Below, in pieces: positions 8,618 to 16,437 of a DNA stretch of 52,323 nucleotides. The stretch is taken from contig DAOTJS010000018.1 of the NCBI GenBank assembly GCA_035448825.1, forward strand, positions 1 through 52,323, given 5' to 3'. The DNA comes from JAGNGI01 sp035448825 (lineage in GTDB: Bacteria > Fidelibacterota > UBA2242). Made by a program: the position numbers and the translations under genes. Under the pieces are notes generated by a model. The model was given only the letters and a program-made list of their open reading frames with translations, was not told the origin of the DNA and ran no database searches. Positions within the stretch are counted from its first letter, which is position 1. Each line of letters starts with the position of its first letter.

Positions 8618-9607
8618 TTAAACGATAGTCTCAAGCAACTTTTGGGTAATGTGATCGGTATTAATTCCCTCTGCTTCGGCATTAAAGTTCGGAATTATAC
8701 GATGCCTCAGCACCGGCTTAGCCATTTTAATTACGTCATCAATTGACGGAGTCGGACGACCTCCCAGAACGGCATTGGCTTTAGCGCCGAGAATCAAATA
8801 CTGACTGGCGCGCGGACCAGCACCCCATTCTACCCATTTATGAATAAAATCAGGCGCGTTAGAATTGGTAGGCCGTGTAGCAGTTACCAGCTTCACCGCA
8901 AATTCAACTACGTTTGGAGCTACCGGCACCCGCCTGACGAGATGCTGGAATTGCAGAATCTCGGCGCGATGAATTACAATTTCCGGCGTGGATTCGGCAT
9001 CAACCGTGGTTGACTTGACAATCTCCAGTTCTTCTTGAAAGGTCGGGTATTCGACTTTTAAACTAAACATAAAACGATCTAGCTGCGCTTCTGGCAATGG
9101 GTAAGTGCCCTCCTGCTCGATTGGATTCTGTGTCGCCAACACAAAAAATGGTTCTTCCAATTGGTGCGTTTCACCGGCGGCTGTGACGCGATGCTCCTGC
9201 ATAGCCTCCAGTAAAGCGGACTGGGTTTTAGGCGGAGTACGGTTGATTTCGTCAGCGAGAATAATATTGCCAAAAATCGGCCCTTTGAAAAACCGAAAAG
9301 CGCGGGTGCCAGTTAGTTTATCTTCTTCGATAACTTCGGTGCCGGTAATGTCCGACGGCATTAGATCAGGCGTAAATTGAATACGACTGAATTGCAAATC
9401 GAGCGCCTGCGCTAAAGTTTTAATCATCAGCGTCTTGGCTAATCCCGGTACGCCTATCAAAAGGCAATGCCCTTGCGCAAGGAGAGAAATCTCAATTTGG
9501 TGAATAATTTCCTGTTGGCCGATTATCACTCGCCCAATTTCTTTATTTAGCCGCTGGTGAGCTTCGGTCAAAGTCGTCAGCAATTCGACATCATTAAGCT
9601 GTTTCAT
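8618..9607 (-). CDS. MoxR-family AAA+ ATPase
   Basis: 329 residues. Walker A GVPGLAKT (Lys58), Walker B IILADEINR (Asp119, Glu120), sensor region LATQNPIEQEGTYPLPEAQLDRF, and a C-terminal lid domain, all as in the MoxR/RavA-like group. MoxR ATPases act as chaperones with VWA/DUF58 partners, and the DUF58 gene follows after 17 bp. A sigma70-like promoter (TTGGCA-17-TAGATT) is visible about 40-65 bp upstream of the start. Confidence 0.92.
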   Translation of the reverse strand: MKQLNDVELLTTLTEAHQRLNKEIGRVIIGQQEIIHQIEISLLAQGHCLLIGVPGLAKTLMIKTLAQALDLQFSRIQFTPDLMPSDITGTEVIEEDKLTGTRAFRFFKGPIFGNIILADEINRTPPKTQSALLEAMQEHRVTAAGETHQLEEPFFVLATQNPIEQEGTYPLPEAQLDRFMFSLKVEYPTFQEELEIVKSTTVDAESTPEIVIHRAEILQFQHLVRRVPVAPNVVEFAVKLVTATRPTNSNAPDFIHKWVEWGAGPRASQYLILGAKANAVLGGRPTPSIDDVIKMAKPVLRHRIIPNFNAEAEGINTDHITQKLLETIV

Positions 9608-9906
9608 ATAATTCCATTCAGATTATTAAATTGAAAGCGTCGAGAATCTAAGACTTTCCACTCAATTTGCCAATAATTGACGTCATGGGAATTCAATCCA
9701 AAATAAATTTATATTAACCTACGAAAGTTCCGTCATAATAATTTCTAACCAACCATTTAACCGAGAGAATGTCCTACTAGGCCAGTACAACCTCGATTTC
9801 CGCTAACAAATAGGATTTGCATTAAAAACGACTGTTTTTTAGATTTTAGTAAAATAATGACATTTTATAATAATTTATACTACATAAAATCAAGGAGAAA
9901 TAAACG
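9608..9906. other. Divergent intergenic region, 299 bp
   Basis: Lies between moxR (minus) and the KamA-like gene (plus). It holds the moxR promoter candidate. The plus-strand gene has AAGGAG 10 nt before its ATG and AT-rich sequence before that (9840-9890), including ATGACA and TATACT boxes at non-ideal spacing. I see no lysine-riboswitch-like or other conserved RNA structure. Confidence 0.4.
9645..9673 (-). promoter_or_regulatory. Candidate promoter for moxR-DUF58
   Basis: On the minus strand TTGGCA (-35, 5 of 6) and TAGATT (-10, 4 of 6) are separated by 17 nt, ending 37 bp before the moxR start. Inference from consensus only. Confidence 0.35.
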
Positions 9907-11415
9907 ATGCCTACAACTTATATAACCAAGCCACGCGATTTTCATTCAATTTCACTCTGGCAACAGGTTACTGAAAAACAATGGTATGATCCCATCTGGC
10001 AGAAGAAAAACGCCATCTGTAAAGTTGACGAATTATGTCAGGTGATCCGACTAAACGATTATCAGAAAAGTGAAATTGCCCGTACAATCGCCAAATTGCG
10101 TGCGGAAGGCAAAGAACCGATGCGCATTACACCTTATTATGCATCCCTAATTGCCGAAGATCCGTTTCATCCCAATCTATTACCCAGCGAAGAAGCCAAA
10201 AATCGGCTTGACCCTATTTTCTGGGAAGCAGTTCCTACTCCAGCTCATCTGTTATTTCCCGACACCGGAAGTGAAGGTGCAATGGCTGAAGAAAATCGCA
10301 GTTATGGAGCAGCCTATCAACGTTATCCTAATAGAGTAGCCCTCTTCGTTGCCGAAAATACCAGTTGCGCTTCTTACTGCACCCATTGTCAGAGACTAAA
10401 ATCACTCGACTGCACTACTACCGTCAGTCGGCAAGATATCGACAAGGGGCTATTTTATATAGACTGGAATTCCAATATTGATGAAGTTCTGGTGACTGGC
10501 GGCGATGCCTTGATGATTAGTCCCGAACGTCTCGAATATGTCTTAACCCGTTTGTCCAAAATTGATCATTTACGGGTTATAAGAATTGCTACTCGCGTTC
10601 CAGTAACTTTGCCGATGGCTATTACCGAGGATATCTTATCACTTATAGATCAAGCAACTAGTAATTCCGAAAAATATATTTACTTCATGACTCACGTTAA
10701 TCACTATCATGAAATTACTTCGGAATTTAAATCAGCGATTGACCGTATTCACCATCATGGCTACTCGGTCCGCAATCAGACTGTTTTATTAAAACACGTC
10801 AATGATAACCTCGGCTCAATCGCCGAAACCTGTCGTCGAATGCTCTGGGCAGGAGTAGAACCCTATTATCTACTTCAATGTCATCGAGAACGAAGTTTAG
10901 CACACTTTATTACTCCAATTCAAATTGGCAAAATTTTGATAAAACATCTCCAGGGTTGGCTAAGTGGAATGGCTCGGCCTGTTTATGCCGCTAATATCGA
11001 GGGTGGTGGAGGAAAAATAATTCTGATGCCATCCGGACACGATACCATGCAAAACGGCTTCAACCTTGAGGAATACATCTCGGAAAGTTATGCCACGATA
11101 CATACCTGGGATAATAAGATCATCGACGATTACGAATCGCTCGGACGTGCTACTCAGTCTGAATATGATGCAGCAGTCAAATTAATGGACAAATTTATTG
11201 GGCGGAAAGGAGTTTTCCGACCATCTTTGATCATTGTTGATAAAAATGGTAACCACATTACGACAACTAACAAAAGTCCTCTACCCAGATTTAGCAATCG
11301 CGATAAGGTAAAAATATTTAATTATTGGGTTGATTCTGACGATATGCCTTTGACTAATCCGGCTTTGATCAGCGATAAACTCGATCAGTTATATACCCAA
11401 TCAACATCGAAGTGA
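9907..11415 (+). CDS. KamA-like radical SAM, PLP-dependent amino acid 2,3-aminomutase of altered specificity
   Basis: 502 residues. The radical SAM cluster is C154-ASY-C158-TH-C161. The GGD SAM-binding motif is at 198-200. The PLP lysine is probably Lys370 in IEGGGGK, equivalent to Lys337 of clostridial lysine 2,3-aminomutase (KAM). The two aspartates that bind the lysine side chain in KAM (Asp293 in YVCDLS, Asp330 in DAPGGGGK) are His326 and Asn363 here, so L-lysine is an unlikely substrate; glutamate 2,3-aminomutase also carries Asn at the second site. The protein is some 80 residues longer than KAM, with extra C-terminal sequence. No lysine-fermentation genes are nearby. Good AAGGAG site before the ATG. 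Confidence 0.85.
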   Translation: MPTTYITKPRDFHSISLWQQVTEKQWYDPIWQKKNAICKVDELCQVIRLNDYQKSEIARTIAKLRAEGKEPMRITPYYASLIAEDPFHPNLLPSEEAKNRLDPIFWEAVPTPAHLLFPDTGSEGAMAEENRSYGAAYQRYPNRVALFVAENTSCASYCTHCQRLKSLDCTTTVSRQDIDKGLFYIDWNSNIDEVLVTGGDALMISPERLEYVLTRLSKIDHLRVIRIATRVPVTLPMAITEDILSLIDQATSNSEKYIYFMTHVNHYHEITSEFKSAIDRIHHHGYSVRNQTVLLKHVNDNLGSIAETCRRMLWAGVEPYYLLQCHRERSLAHFITPIQIGKILIKHLQGWLSGMARPVYAANIEGGGGKIILMPSGHDTMQNGFNLEEYISESYATIHTWDNKIIDDYESLGRATQSEYDAAVKLMDKFIGRKGVFRPSLIIVDKNGNHITTTNKSPLPRFSNRDKVKIFNYWVDSDDMPLTNPALISDKLDQLYTQSTSK

Positions 11416-11550
11416 TTAAAATCTCCTATGGTTAATTTGCTTTGGAAAATATTTATATTCATTTGAAAAACATTTACTTTAAATTTGAATGTGGTTTAGT
11501 CTTTTATGAGAGGAACAACGAAGAACAAAATTTCAAAAGGAGAAGAAGTC

Positions 11551-12195
11551 ATGTTAAAGATTTATCGCCATAGGCGAATTAATTCGACTTTTGTGGTTGT
11601 CTTCAATCTCAGTTTAATTGTACTGTTTCTTGGTAGTTGCACCACTCGCCCGCAAACCAGCGTGGCTCAGTATCAATTCACTTACGATAATGAGGTATAT
11701 CGTATTCGTTCGATTTATGCAGTCGAAAAAAATGAACGTTACAACGAGCTAATCGGTAAAAATTTCTTAGCCGTTGATTTTGATCAGGATCGGATTATCG
11801 ACAAAATTAGCGTCGGGAACACAACTTTAGCGGAAGCTCAAAAGATTTACGATTATGGCCTTGAAATGCTAACCAAGGAAAATCGCCTCAAGGAAATAAC
11901 CCCGGAAAATCATAAGTATATTGAAGAATTCGAAGATTTCCACCTCGAACTGAAAAGCTTCTATCCGGTCAATGCCAAGCCGTTCAACCAGTTCAAAATC
12001 ACCAGTAAAAAGCAATTGGTAAATCCGGAAACCGCCGTCGCCATTGATCACGACGCCGATGGCATTCTGGATGAAATTTCAAAAGGAACGATTTCTATCC
12101 AACAAGCGCAAATCCAATACGACAACTTGATCAACCTCGGTTTACAAAAAAACAAATTGGTTAAAGTTGACAATGCCATTCTGGTAAAAAAGTAA
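11551..12195 (+). CDS. Lipoprotein with two Asp-rich (EF-hand/dockerin-like) repeats
   Basis: 214 residues from the ATG at 11551, chosen because AAAAGGAGAAG lies just upstream; a start at 11506 is open but lacks a ribosome site. The signal peptide ends in LGSC (Cys30), a lipobox. Two similar segments of about 33 residues begin at about residue 75 (VDFDQDRIIDKISVG) and 165 (IDHDADGILDEISKG), each followed by an amphipathic helix containing AQ..Y. The DxDxD-x-I-x-D pattern resembles a calcium-binding loop. I do not recognise a named family. It sits between the aminomutase and the PCC protein on the same strand, 135 and 49 bp away. Confidence 0.7.
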   Translation: MLKIYRHRRINSTFVVVFNLSLIVLFLGSCTTRPQTSVAQYQFTYDNEVYRIRSIYAVEKNERYNELIGKNFLAVDFDQDRIIDKISVGNTTLAEAQKIYDYGLEMLTKENRLKEITPENHKYIEEFEDFHLELKSFYPVNAKPFNQFKITSKKQLVNPETAVAIDHDADGILDEISKGTISIQQAQIQYDNLINLGLQKNKLVKVDNAILVKK

Positions 12196-12244
12196 AATTC
12201 GTCGTAATCGTCTATTTATTTCATTAAAATTGGAAGGTTTAAAG

Positions 12245-12727
12245 ATGATTAAATCACCTTTTATTATTAGCATTCTCTTTTTGTCTTCAATGTGTTTTGC
12301 TCAGGAAAAAACATCGGACATTCAAATTTTCACATCTGAATTCGAAAGAATTGAAATAGTTCGTATGCGCTCCGGAACAGACTTATTAGAAGGATTAAAT
12401 GAAGCTGTAAACAGTCGCAAAATCAAAAACGGCGTGATCTTAGCCGGAATCGGCGCCGTAACCGATTATCACTACCACGTGGTCAGCAGTAAAAACCTAC
12501 CGCCGGACGAAGAATATCCCAAAGCCTCGGTACCGATGGATTTGATTTCCGTGCAGGGCTATATTTTGAATGGACGGGTTCACGCTCACATCGCCCTGTC
12601 GGATGAAAACAGTGTCGTCGGTGGTCACCTGGAACCAGGCACCAAAGCCCTGACTTTTTTCATTATTACTATCGGGGTATTGCCTGATAGTTTGAAGATC
12701 GAAAATCTTGATAATTATAAATTTTAA
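12245..12727 (+). CDS. Exported PCC/DUF296-domain protein
   Basis: 160 residues from the ATG at 12245 (GGAAGG just upstream; a TTG at 12230 is less likely). A signal peptide (MIKSPFII...CFA-QEK) precedes a complete PCC (plants and prokaryotes conserved, DUF296) domain: IVRMRSGTDLLEGLNEA, GVILAGIGAVTDYHY, and the hallmark VHAHIALSD...VVGGHLEPG with its clustered histidines. In plants this domain occurs with AT-hooks; bacterial stand-alone forms are trimers of unknown function. Export of a PCC domain is uncommon, to my knowledge. It is followed by a palindrome that may terminate transcription. Confidence 0.8.
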   Translation: MIKSPFIISILFLSSMCFAQEKTSDIQIFTSEFERIEIVRMRSGTDLLEGLNEAVNSRKIKNGVILAGIGAVTDYHYHVVSSKNLPPDEEYPKASVPMDLISVQGYILNGRVHAHIALSDENSVVGGHLEPGTKALTFFIITIGVLPDSLKIENLDNYKF

Positions 12728-12755
12728 TCCGAACAAAGATTAATCTTCGTTCGGA
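12728..12755. terminator. 28-bp palindrome between convergent genes, probable terminator
   Basis: TCCGAAC and GTTCGGA enclose AAGAT-TA-ATCTT, giving a nearly perfect 28-bp inverted repeat with one internal mismatch, directly after the stop codon of the PCC gene and facing the GH51 gene. No strong T-run follows on either strand, so it may act as a weak bidirectional terminator or an RNA-stabilising hairpin. Confidence 0.5.
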
Positions 12756-12813
12756 AAATTCAAATAACTTTTTATCAGACTCCGAGAAGTTTTTCTAACA
12801 AACAATAAACCTC

Positions 12814-14391
12814 TTATTTCTTTGGCTTATCAGCTGGTTTACTTGCCAGTGCGACCATTACGACCGACTTTGCCGGTAGATTAACTGAAAGCGTATTTTT
12901 AGCTATTTTGCAATCAGCAAATTTTTGCAGATTGACTTCCTCCGGTTTACCAAAATCATTATAAGCGTTCATCTTACCGGCTGTGATAATTTCACTACCG
13001 CTTACCGAAAATTGGTTCTTGCCCTTTAATTCACAAGTCAGATTCAGGTTTTTATTCGGATCGAGATTACATAGCGTAATATGAACGACGCCCTGTTTAT
13101 CTACGGATGCCGAAGCATTCACCGCCGGAATTGAACCGCCGTCCAGTTCATAATTCTGACAGGTCAATTCGATTGGCAATAAAGTCGCATCCTGATGCAC
13201 TTTGTACATTTTATAAACATAATAGGTCGGCGTCCGGACAATCTGGTCTTCGTTCGTCAGAATAATTGCCTGCAGAACATTGACCATTTGCGCAATGTTA
13301 GCCATTTTCACCCGTTCACAGTGATTATTAAAAATGTTCAGGTTGGTGGCGGCAACCAGAGCATCTCTGAGTGTATTTTGTTGATATAGAAAAGCCGGAT
13401 TAGTGCCGGGTTCGACATCGTGCCAATTACCCCATTCATCAACGATGAGTCCGATTTTCTTTTCCGGATCATATTTATCCATAATGGCAGAGTGTTTGGT
13501 GACAAACTCATCCATTCGGAGCGTTTTCGACATCGTCAGAAACCAGTCTTTTTCGTTAAAATTGGTAGCAGAACCTTTATTAGTCCAGTTATGACAAACC
13601 GTATAATAATGCAAAGAAATTCCCTGAAAGCAATTCCGATTGATCGGTTCTTTCATTAGGGTTTCCATCCATTCGTAGTTTTCGTCAGATGGGCCACAGG
13701 CTACTCGATATAACTCATTGCCGCTGTAATTTTTACAATAAGTTGAAAAACGCCGCATCTCATCGGCGTAGAAATCCGCCGTCATATTGCCACCACAGCC
13801 CCAGTTTTCATTTCCCAATCCCCAAAATCTAACGCGCCAGGGTTTTTCGCGACCGTTCTTCTTTCGTAGTTCAGTCATCGGACTAACGTTATCAGAAGTG
13901 AGATACTCGACCCATTGAGCCATTTCACGCACGGTGCCACTGCCTACATTGCCGGTAATTACCGGTTCACAGCCGATCTGCTCGCAGAAGTCCATAAATT
14001 CATGCGTGCCGAAGCTATTATCTTCGGTAACGCCACCCCAGTGGGTATTGATCATTTTCGGTCTTTGGTCGCGGGGACCAATGCCATCCATCCAATGATA
14101 TTCATCAGCGAAACAACCACCTGGCCAGCGAACATTCGGCACAGCAATGTCTTTCAGCGCGGCGACTACGTCATTCCGAATGCCCCGGGTATTGGGAATT
14201 GGTGAATCTTCCCCAACCCAAATCCCGCCGTAAATACACCGACCAAGATGTTCAGCGAAATGGCCATAGATGTGCCGACTGATCATATGTTGGCCGGCCT
14301 CGACATCAATGACAATCTTATTTTCGACGTTCTGGGCGTACAAATTCTGCATAAGAAATATACCCAAAATGCCGATGACTAACTTTTTCAT
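12814..14391 (-). CDS. Alpha-L-arabinofuranosidase, GH51
   Basis: 525 residues with an N-terminal signal peptide (to about residue 19). GH51 enzymes release terminal arabinofuranose from arabinoxylan, arabinan and related polymers with retention. The acid/base is Glu195 in GLGNENWG and the nucleophile is Glu319 in GLIVDEWGNW. The family opening RHIYGHFAEHLGRCIYGGIW and NVRWPGGCFADEYHW are also clear. A C-terminal beta-sandwich ends in a Lys/Pro-rich tail; no type IX sorting domain is seen, so it is probably periplasmic. It follows the GH140-like gene by 30 bp, forming a two-gene polysaccharide side-chain unit. Confidence 0.93.
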   Translation of the reverse strand: MKKLVIGILGIFLMQNLYAQNVENKIVIDVEAGQHMISRHIYGHFAEHLGRCIYGGIWVGEDSPIPNTRGIRNDVVAALKDIAVPNVRWPGGCFADEYHWMDGIGPRDQRPKMINTHWGGVTEDNSFGTHEFMDFCEQIGCEPVITGNVGSGTVREMAQWVEYLTSDNVSPMTELRKKNGREKPWRVRFWGLGNENWGCGGNMTADFYADEMRRFSTYCKNYSGNELYRVACGPSDENYEWMETLMKEPINRNCFQGISLHYYTVCHNWTNKGSATNFNEKDWFLTMSKTLRMDEFVTKHSAIMDKYDPEKKIGLIVDEWGNWHDVEPGTNPAFLYQQNTLRDALVAATNLNIFNNHCERVKMANIAQMVNVLQAIILTNEDQIVRTPTYYVYKMYKVHQDATLLPIELTCQNYELDGGSIPAVNASASVDKQGVVHITLCNLDPNKNLNLTCELKGKNQFSVSGSEIITAGKMNAYNDFGKPEEVNLQKFADCKIAKNTLSVNLPAKSVVMVALASKPADKPKK

Positions 14392-14421
14392 AACGATACT
14401 CCTTTACATTTGGTTATAAAT

Positions 14422-16362
14422 TTATTTATTCTTTTCTTCTCTGCAAATTTTAGCCGCCCAGTCCCTGGTAGAAGGATTATTCCCGTCAGGAAACGGTGGC
14501 ACTTTTATATTTCCCTTTTTGTCCGTTTGGATTGCCTGAGTCTCTTTCCATTCACCATTGCGCGGATCAAACCACTTAAAATGGTACATTGTATTCGGTT
14601 TAAAGCCGGACAAAGTGGGTAAAACCGACTGATTTTCGAAGTAAAGCATAGCCAGGTTTTTATCCGGGGTTCGCATCATATAAGCCCAGCCATCTAAACC
14701 TGTTGGCGGACTGTTAGGCGCTTTATTAGGGTGAATATCCTCACGGGCAAGCCGTAAATCCTGGTATTTATTTCCCTCCGATAAAATAAACGAACTCAAG
14801 TATTTCATATAATTTGCCGATTCAAACTTCAAAGCCTCCCAGATATGATGACGTTTTCCAGCCGGTTCGCCGGTTGTGGTTAGGTCATAAGCCGAAGTCC
14901 CGTGGACGTGACCGGACAAACCACCCGAAAGCACCGAGCCATACATTTGTGCTCGCGCAAAGTAATTATCGCGCTCGGAATTGGCCGGAGGACGTTCGCC
15001 GTTCGGCATATTAATCTCGTGATCCCAGCCGGTGTAATAAGGCTCGAAATTAATCGCCGGGTAAGGCGGCTCGAGTCGAAAAATTATTTCCAACGAATCG
15101 GCTATGCGGTGGTCCCGCGGTTTATTACCGACGCTGTGCATCGTCAACCACGGACAATCCTGATAATGACCAAACACCGAATAGGTCGAACTGCTGATAA
15201 GGGTTGTAACCGGCTGCTCAAAAGGCATTGGGCCATATTTTTCCAGATGATAAGTCAAAGCCTCATTAAATTGCTCCGCCGTCAGACTAAATTCTTTTGG
15301 AATCCAGTCGAGGTGAATACCGCTGAAAATAATATTGTAGGCGCCGTAACGCGCTATCAAGTATTGCATAAAACGCGCAAAAGTCTCATTGAAATCAAAA
15401 TAGGCATACCAGGAAGGACCGACATCCCGTCGCACAGTTTCTAATAATGGGACAAAACCTTCCTGCGATAAAAATCGCATTTTTCTATCAAGGCTCTGAA
15501 AATATTGCGGATTGATATGATTGAAATCAGATACACCTTTATGAGTTTGCGACATTGCAAAAGGCAAATTACCATATTCATCGCGCATCTCTTTGGCAGT
15601 CAGTGTGCCCCAATAGCTCAAACCACCGGAAGCGTCAATTCCGGTCGCATCAGCAACATCATAACCGAACTTTTCCCAGGCATTTCTGACGAAAATTCTA
15701 TTCTCATCAGCATAAGTACTCGGCTTACAATCAGCATCCCAGTTTGGGAAACACGAAATGATACTTACGGAATTGAAGCCCTGTCTCTTGCGATATTTCA
15801 CGGCATCTTCAAAACCGATTCCCGGCGCAGGCTCGTAATTTTCCGGTGAATCGGCGTTGCGGAAAGGAAGTCGCCAGGTTGATCCCGCCAGCCAGGTATC
15901 ACCTATCATAAAAAAGGGCGTTCCGTCAGCGTACTGGAGAGCGTGACCATTAGAGGTGGAGCGTACAAAACCGCGTCGGTTGGGATTCTGCAATTTTTCG
16001 GTTTCCGTCCATTCGACCGCCATAAACTCGCCGCTGAGGTTGTTTAGTCCATTGTCATTCGGCTGGTTTGAACCACTACGCCAGTACCATTTTCCCGGCT
16101 TAGTAGCGACGAAACGCACTTTGAAAATATTAGCGCCGTCCCAGAAACCGTAAATCCGCTTGGAAAATTCCGGTCCAGTCAGATCGATCCAGCAAGTTAC
16201 ATCGGTATAGAAATTTTCATATTTTCCTTCAGCCTGCAAGACAATTTCTTGCATTTCCCATGTGTGAATATCCGGCGCATTAGCTGAATTCAGATTGGCA
16301 ATGAAAACACTTACTAAAAGCAGAAAGGCAATCCAAATCGGCATCACACTTTTGTAATTCAT
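14422..16362 (-). CDS. Apiosidase-like glycoside hydrolase (DUF5060-DUF4038, GH140-like)
   Basis: 646 residues with a signal peptide (about 1-26). An N-terminal DUF5060 beta-sandwich (about 35-120, with VRFVATKPGKWYWRS) is followed by a DUF4038 TIM barrel starting at GTPFFMIGDTWLAGSTW, and a C-terminal collagen-binding-like/DUF5605 region (about 555-640: MRTPDKNLAMLYFENQ, YHFKWFDPRNGEW). DUF4038 includes GH140 apiosidases acting on pectin side chains, but specificity varies and is not certain here. It is the first gene of a pair with GH51, consistent with plant cell-wall side-chain breakdown. No type IX sorting domain. Confidence 0.82.
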   Translation of the reverse strand: MNYKSVMPIWIAFLLLVSVFIANLNSANAPDIHTWEMQEIVLQAEGKYENFYTDVTCWIDLTGPEFSKRIYGFWDGANIFKVRFVATKPGKWYWRSGSNQPNDNGLNNLSGEFMAVEWTETEKLQNPNRRGFVRSTSNGHALQYADGTPFFMIGDTWLAGSTWRLPFRNADSPENYEPAPGIGFEDAVKYRKRQGFNSVSIISCFPNWDADCKPSTYADENRIFVRNAWEKFGYDVADATGIDASGGLSYWGTLTAKEMRDEYGNLPFAMSQTHKGVSDFNHINPQYFQSLDRKMRFLSQEGFVPLLETVRRDVGPSWYAYFDFNETFARFMQYLIARYGAYNIIFSGIHLDWIPKEFSLTAEQFNEALTYHLEKYGPMPFEQPVTTLISSSTYSVFGHYQDCPWLTMHSVGNKPRDHRIADSLEIIFRLEPPYPAINFEPYYTGWDHEINMPNGERPPANSERDNYFARAQMYGSVLSGGLSGHVHGTSAYDLTTTGEPAGKRHHIWEALKFESANYMKYLSSFILSEGNKYQDLRLAREDIHPNKAPNSPPTGLDGWAYMMRTPDKNLAMLYFENQSVLPTLSGFKPNTMYHFKWFDPRNGEWKETQAIQTDKKGNIKVPPFPDGNNPSTRDWAAKICREEKNK

Positions 16363-16437
16363 CTAAACTTAGTATCCTTTCATAACGAAATGAAAAATTT
16401 GAATAATCGCACGACTAATTTCGATAAAATTCATTGT

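Noticed and set aside
9608..9906. Lysine riboswitch before the aminomutase gene
   Set aside because: I see no L-box core or long paired structure; the leader seems unstructured and AT-rich.
14902..15444. 180-codon plus-strand frame
   Set aside because: Antisense shadow of the GH140-like gene.
12814..16362. Type IX sorting domains on the two glycoside hydrolases
   Set aside because: Their C-termini end in short Lys-rich tails and lack the NPF...GIYFYK-type domain seen in the C25 protease.
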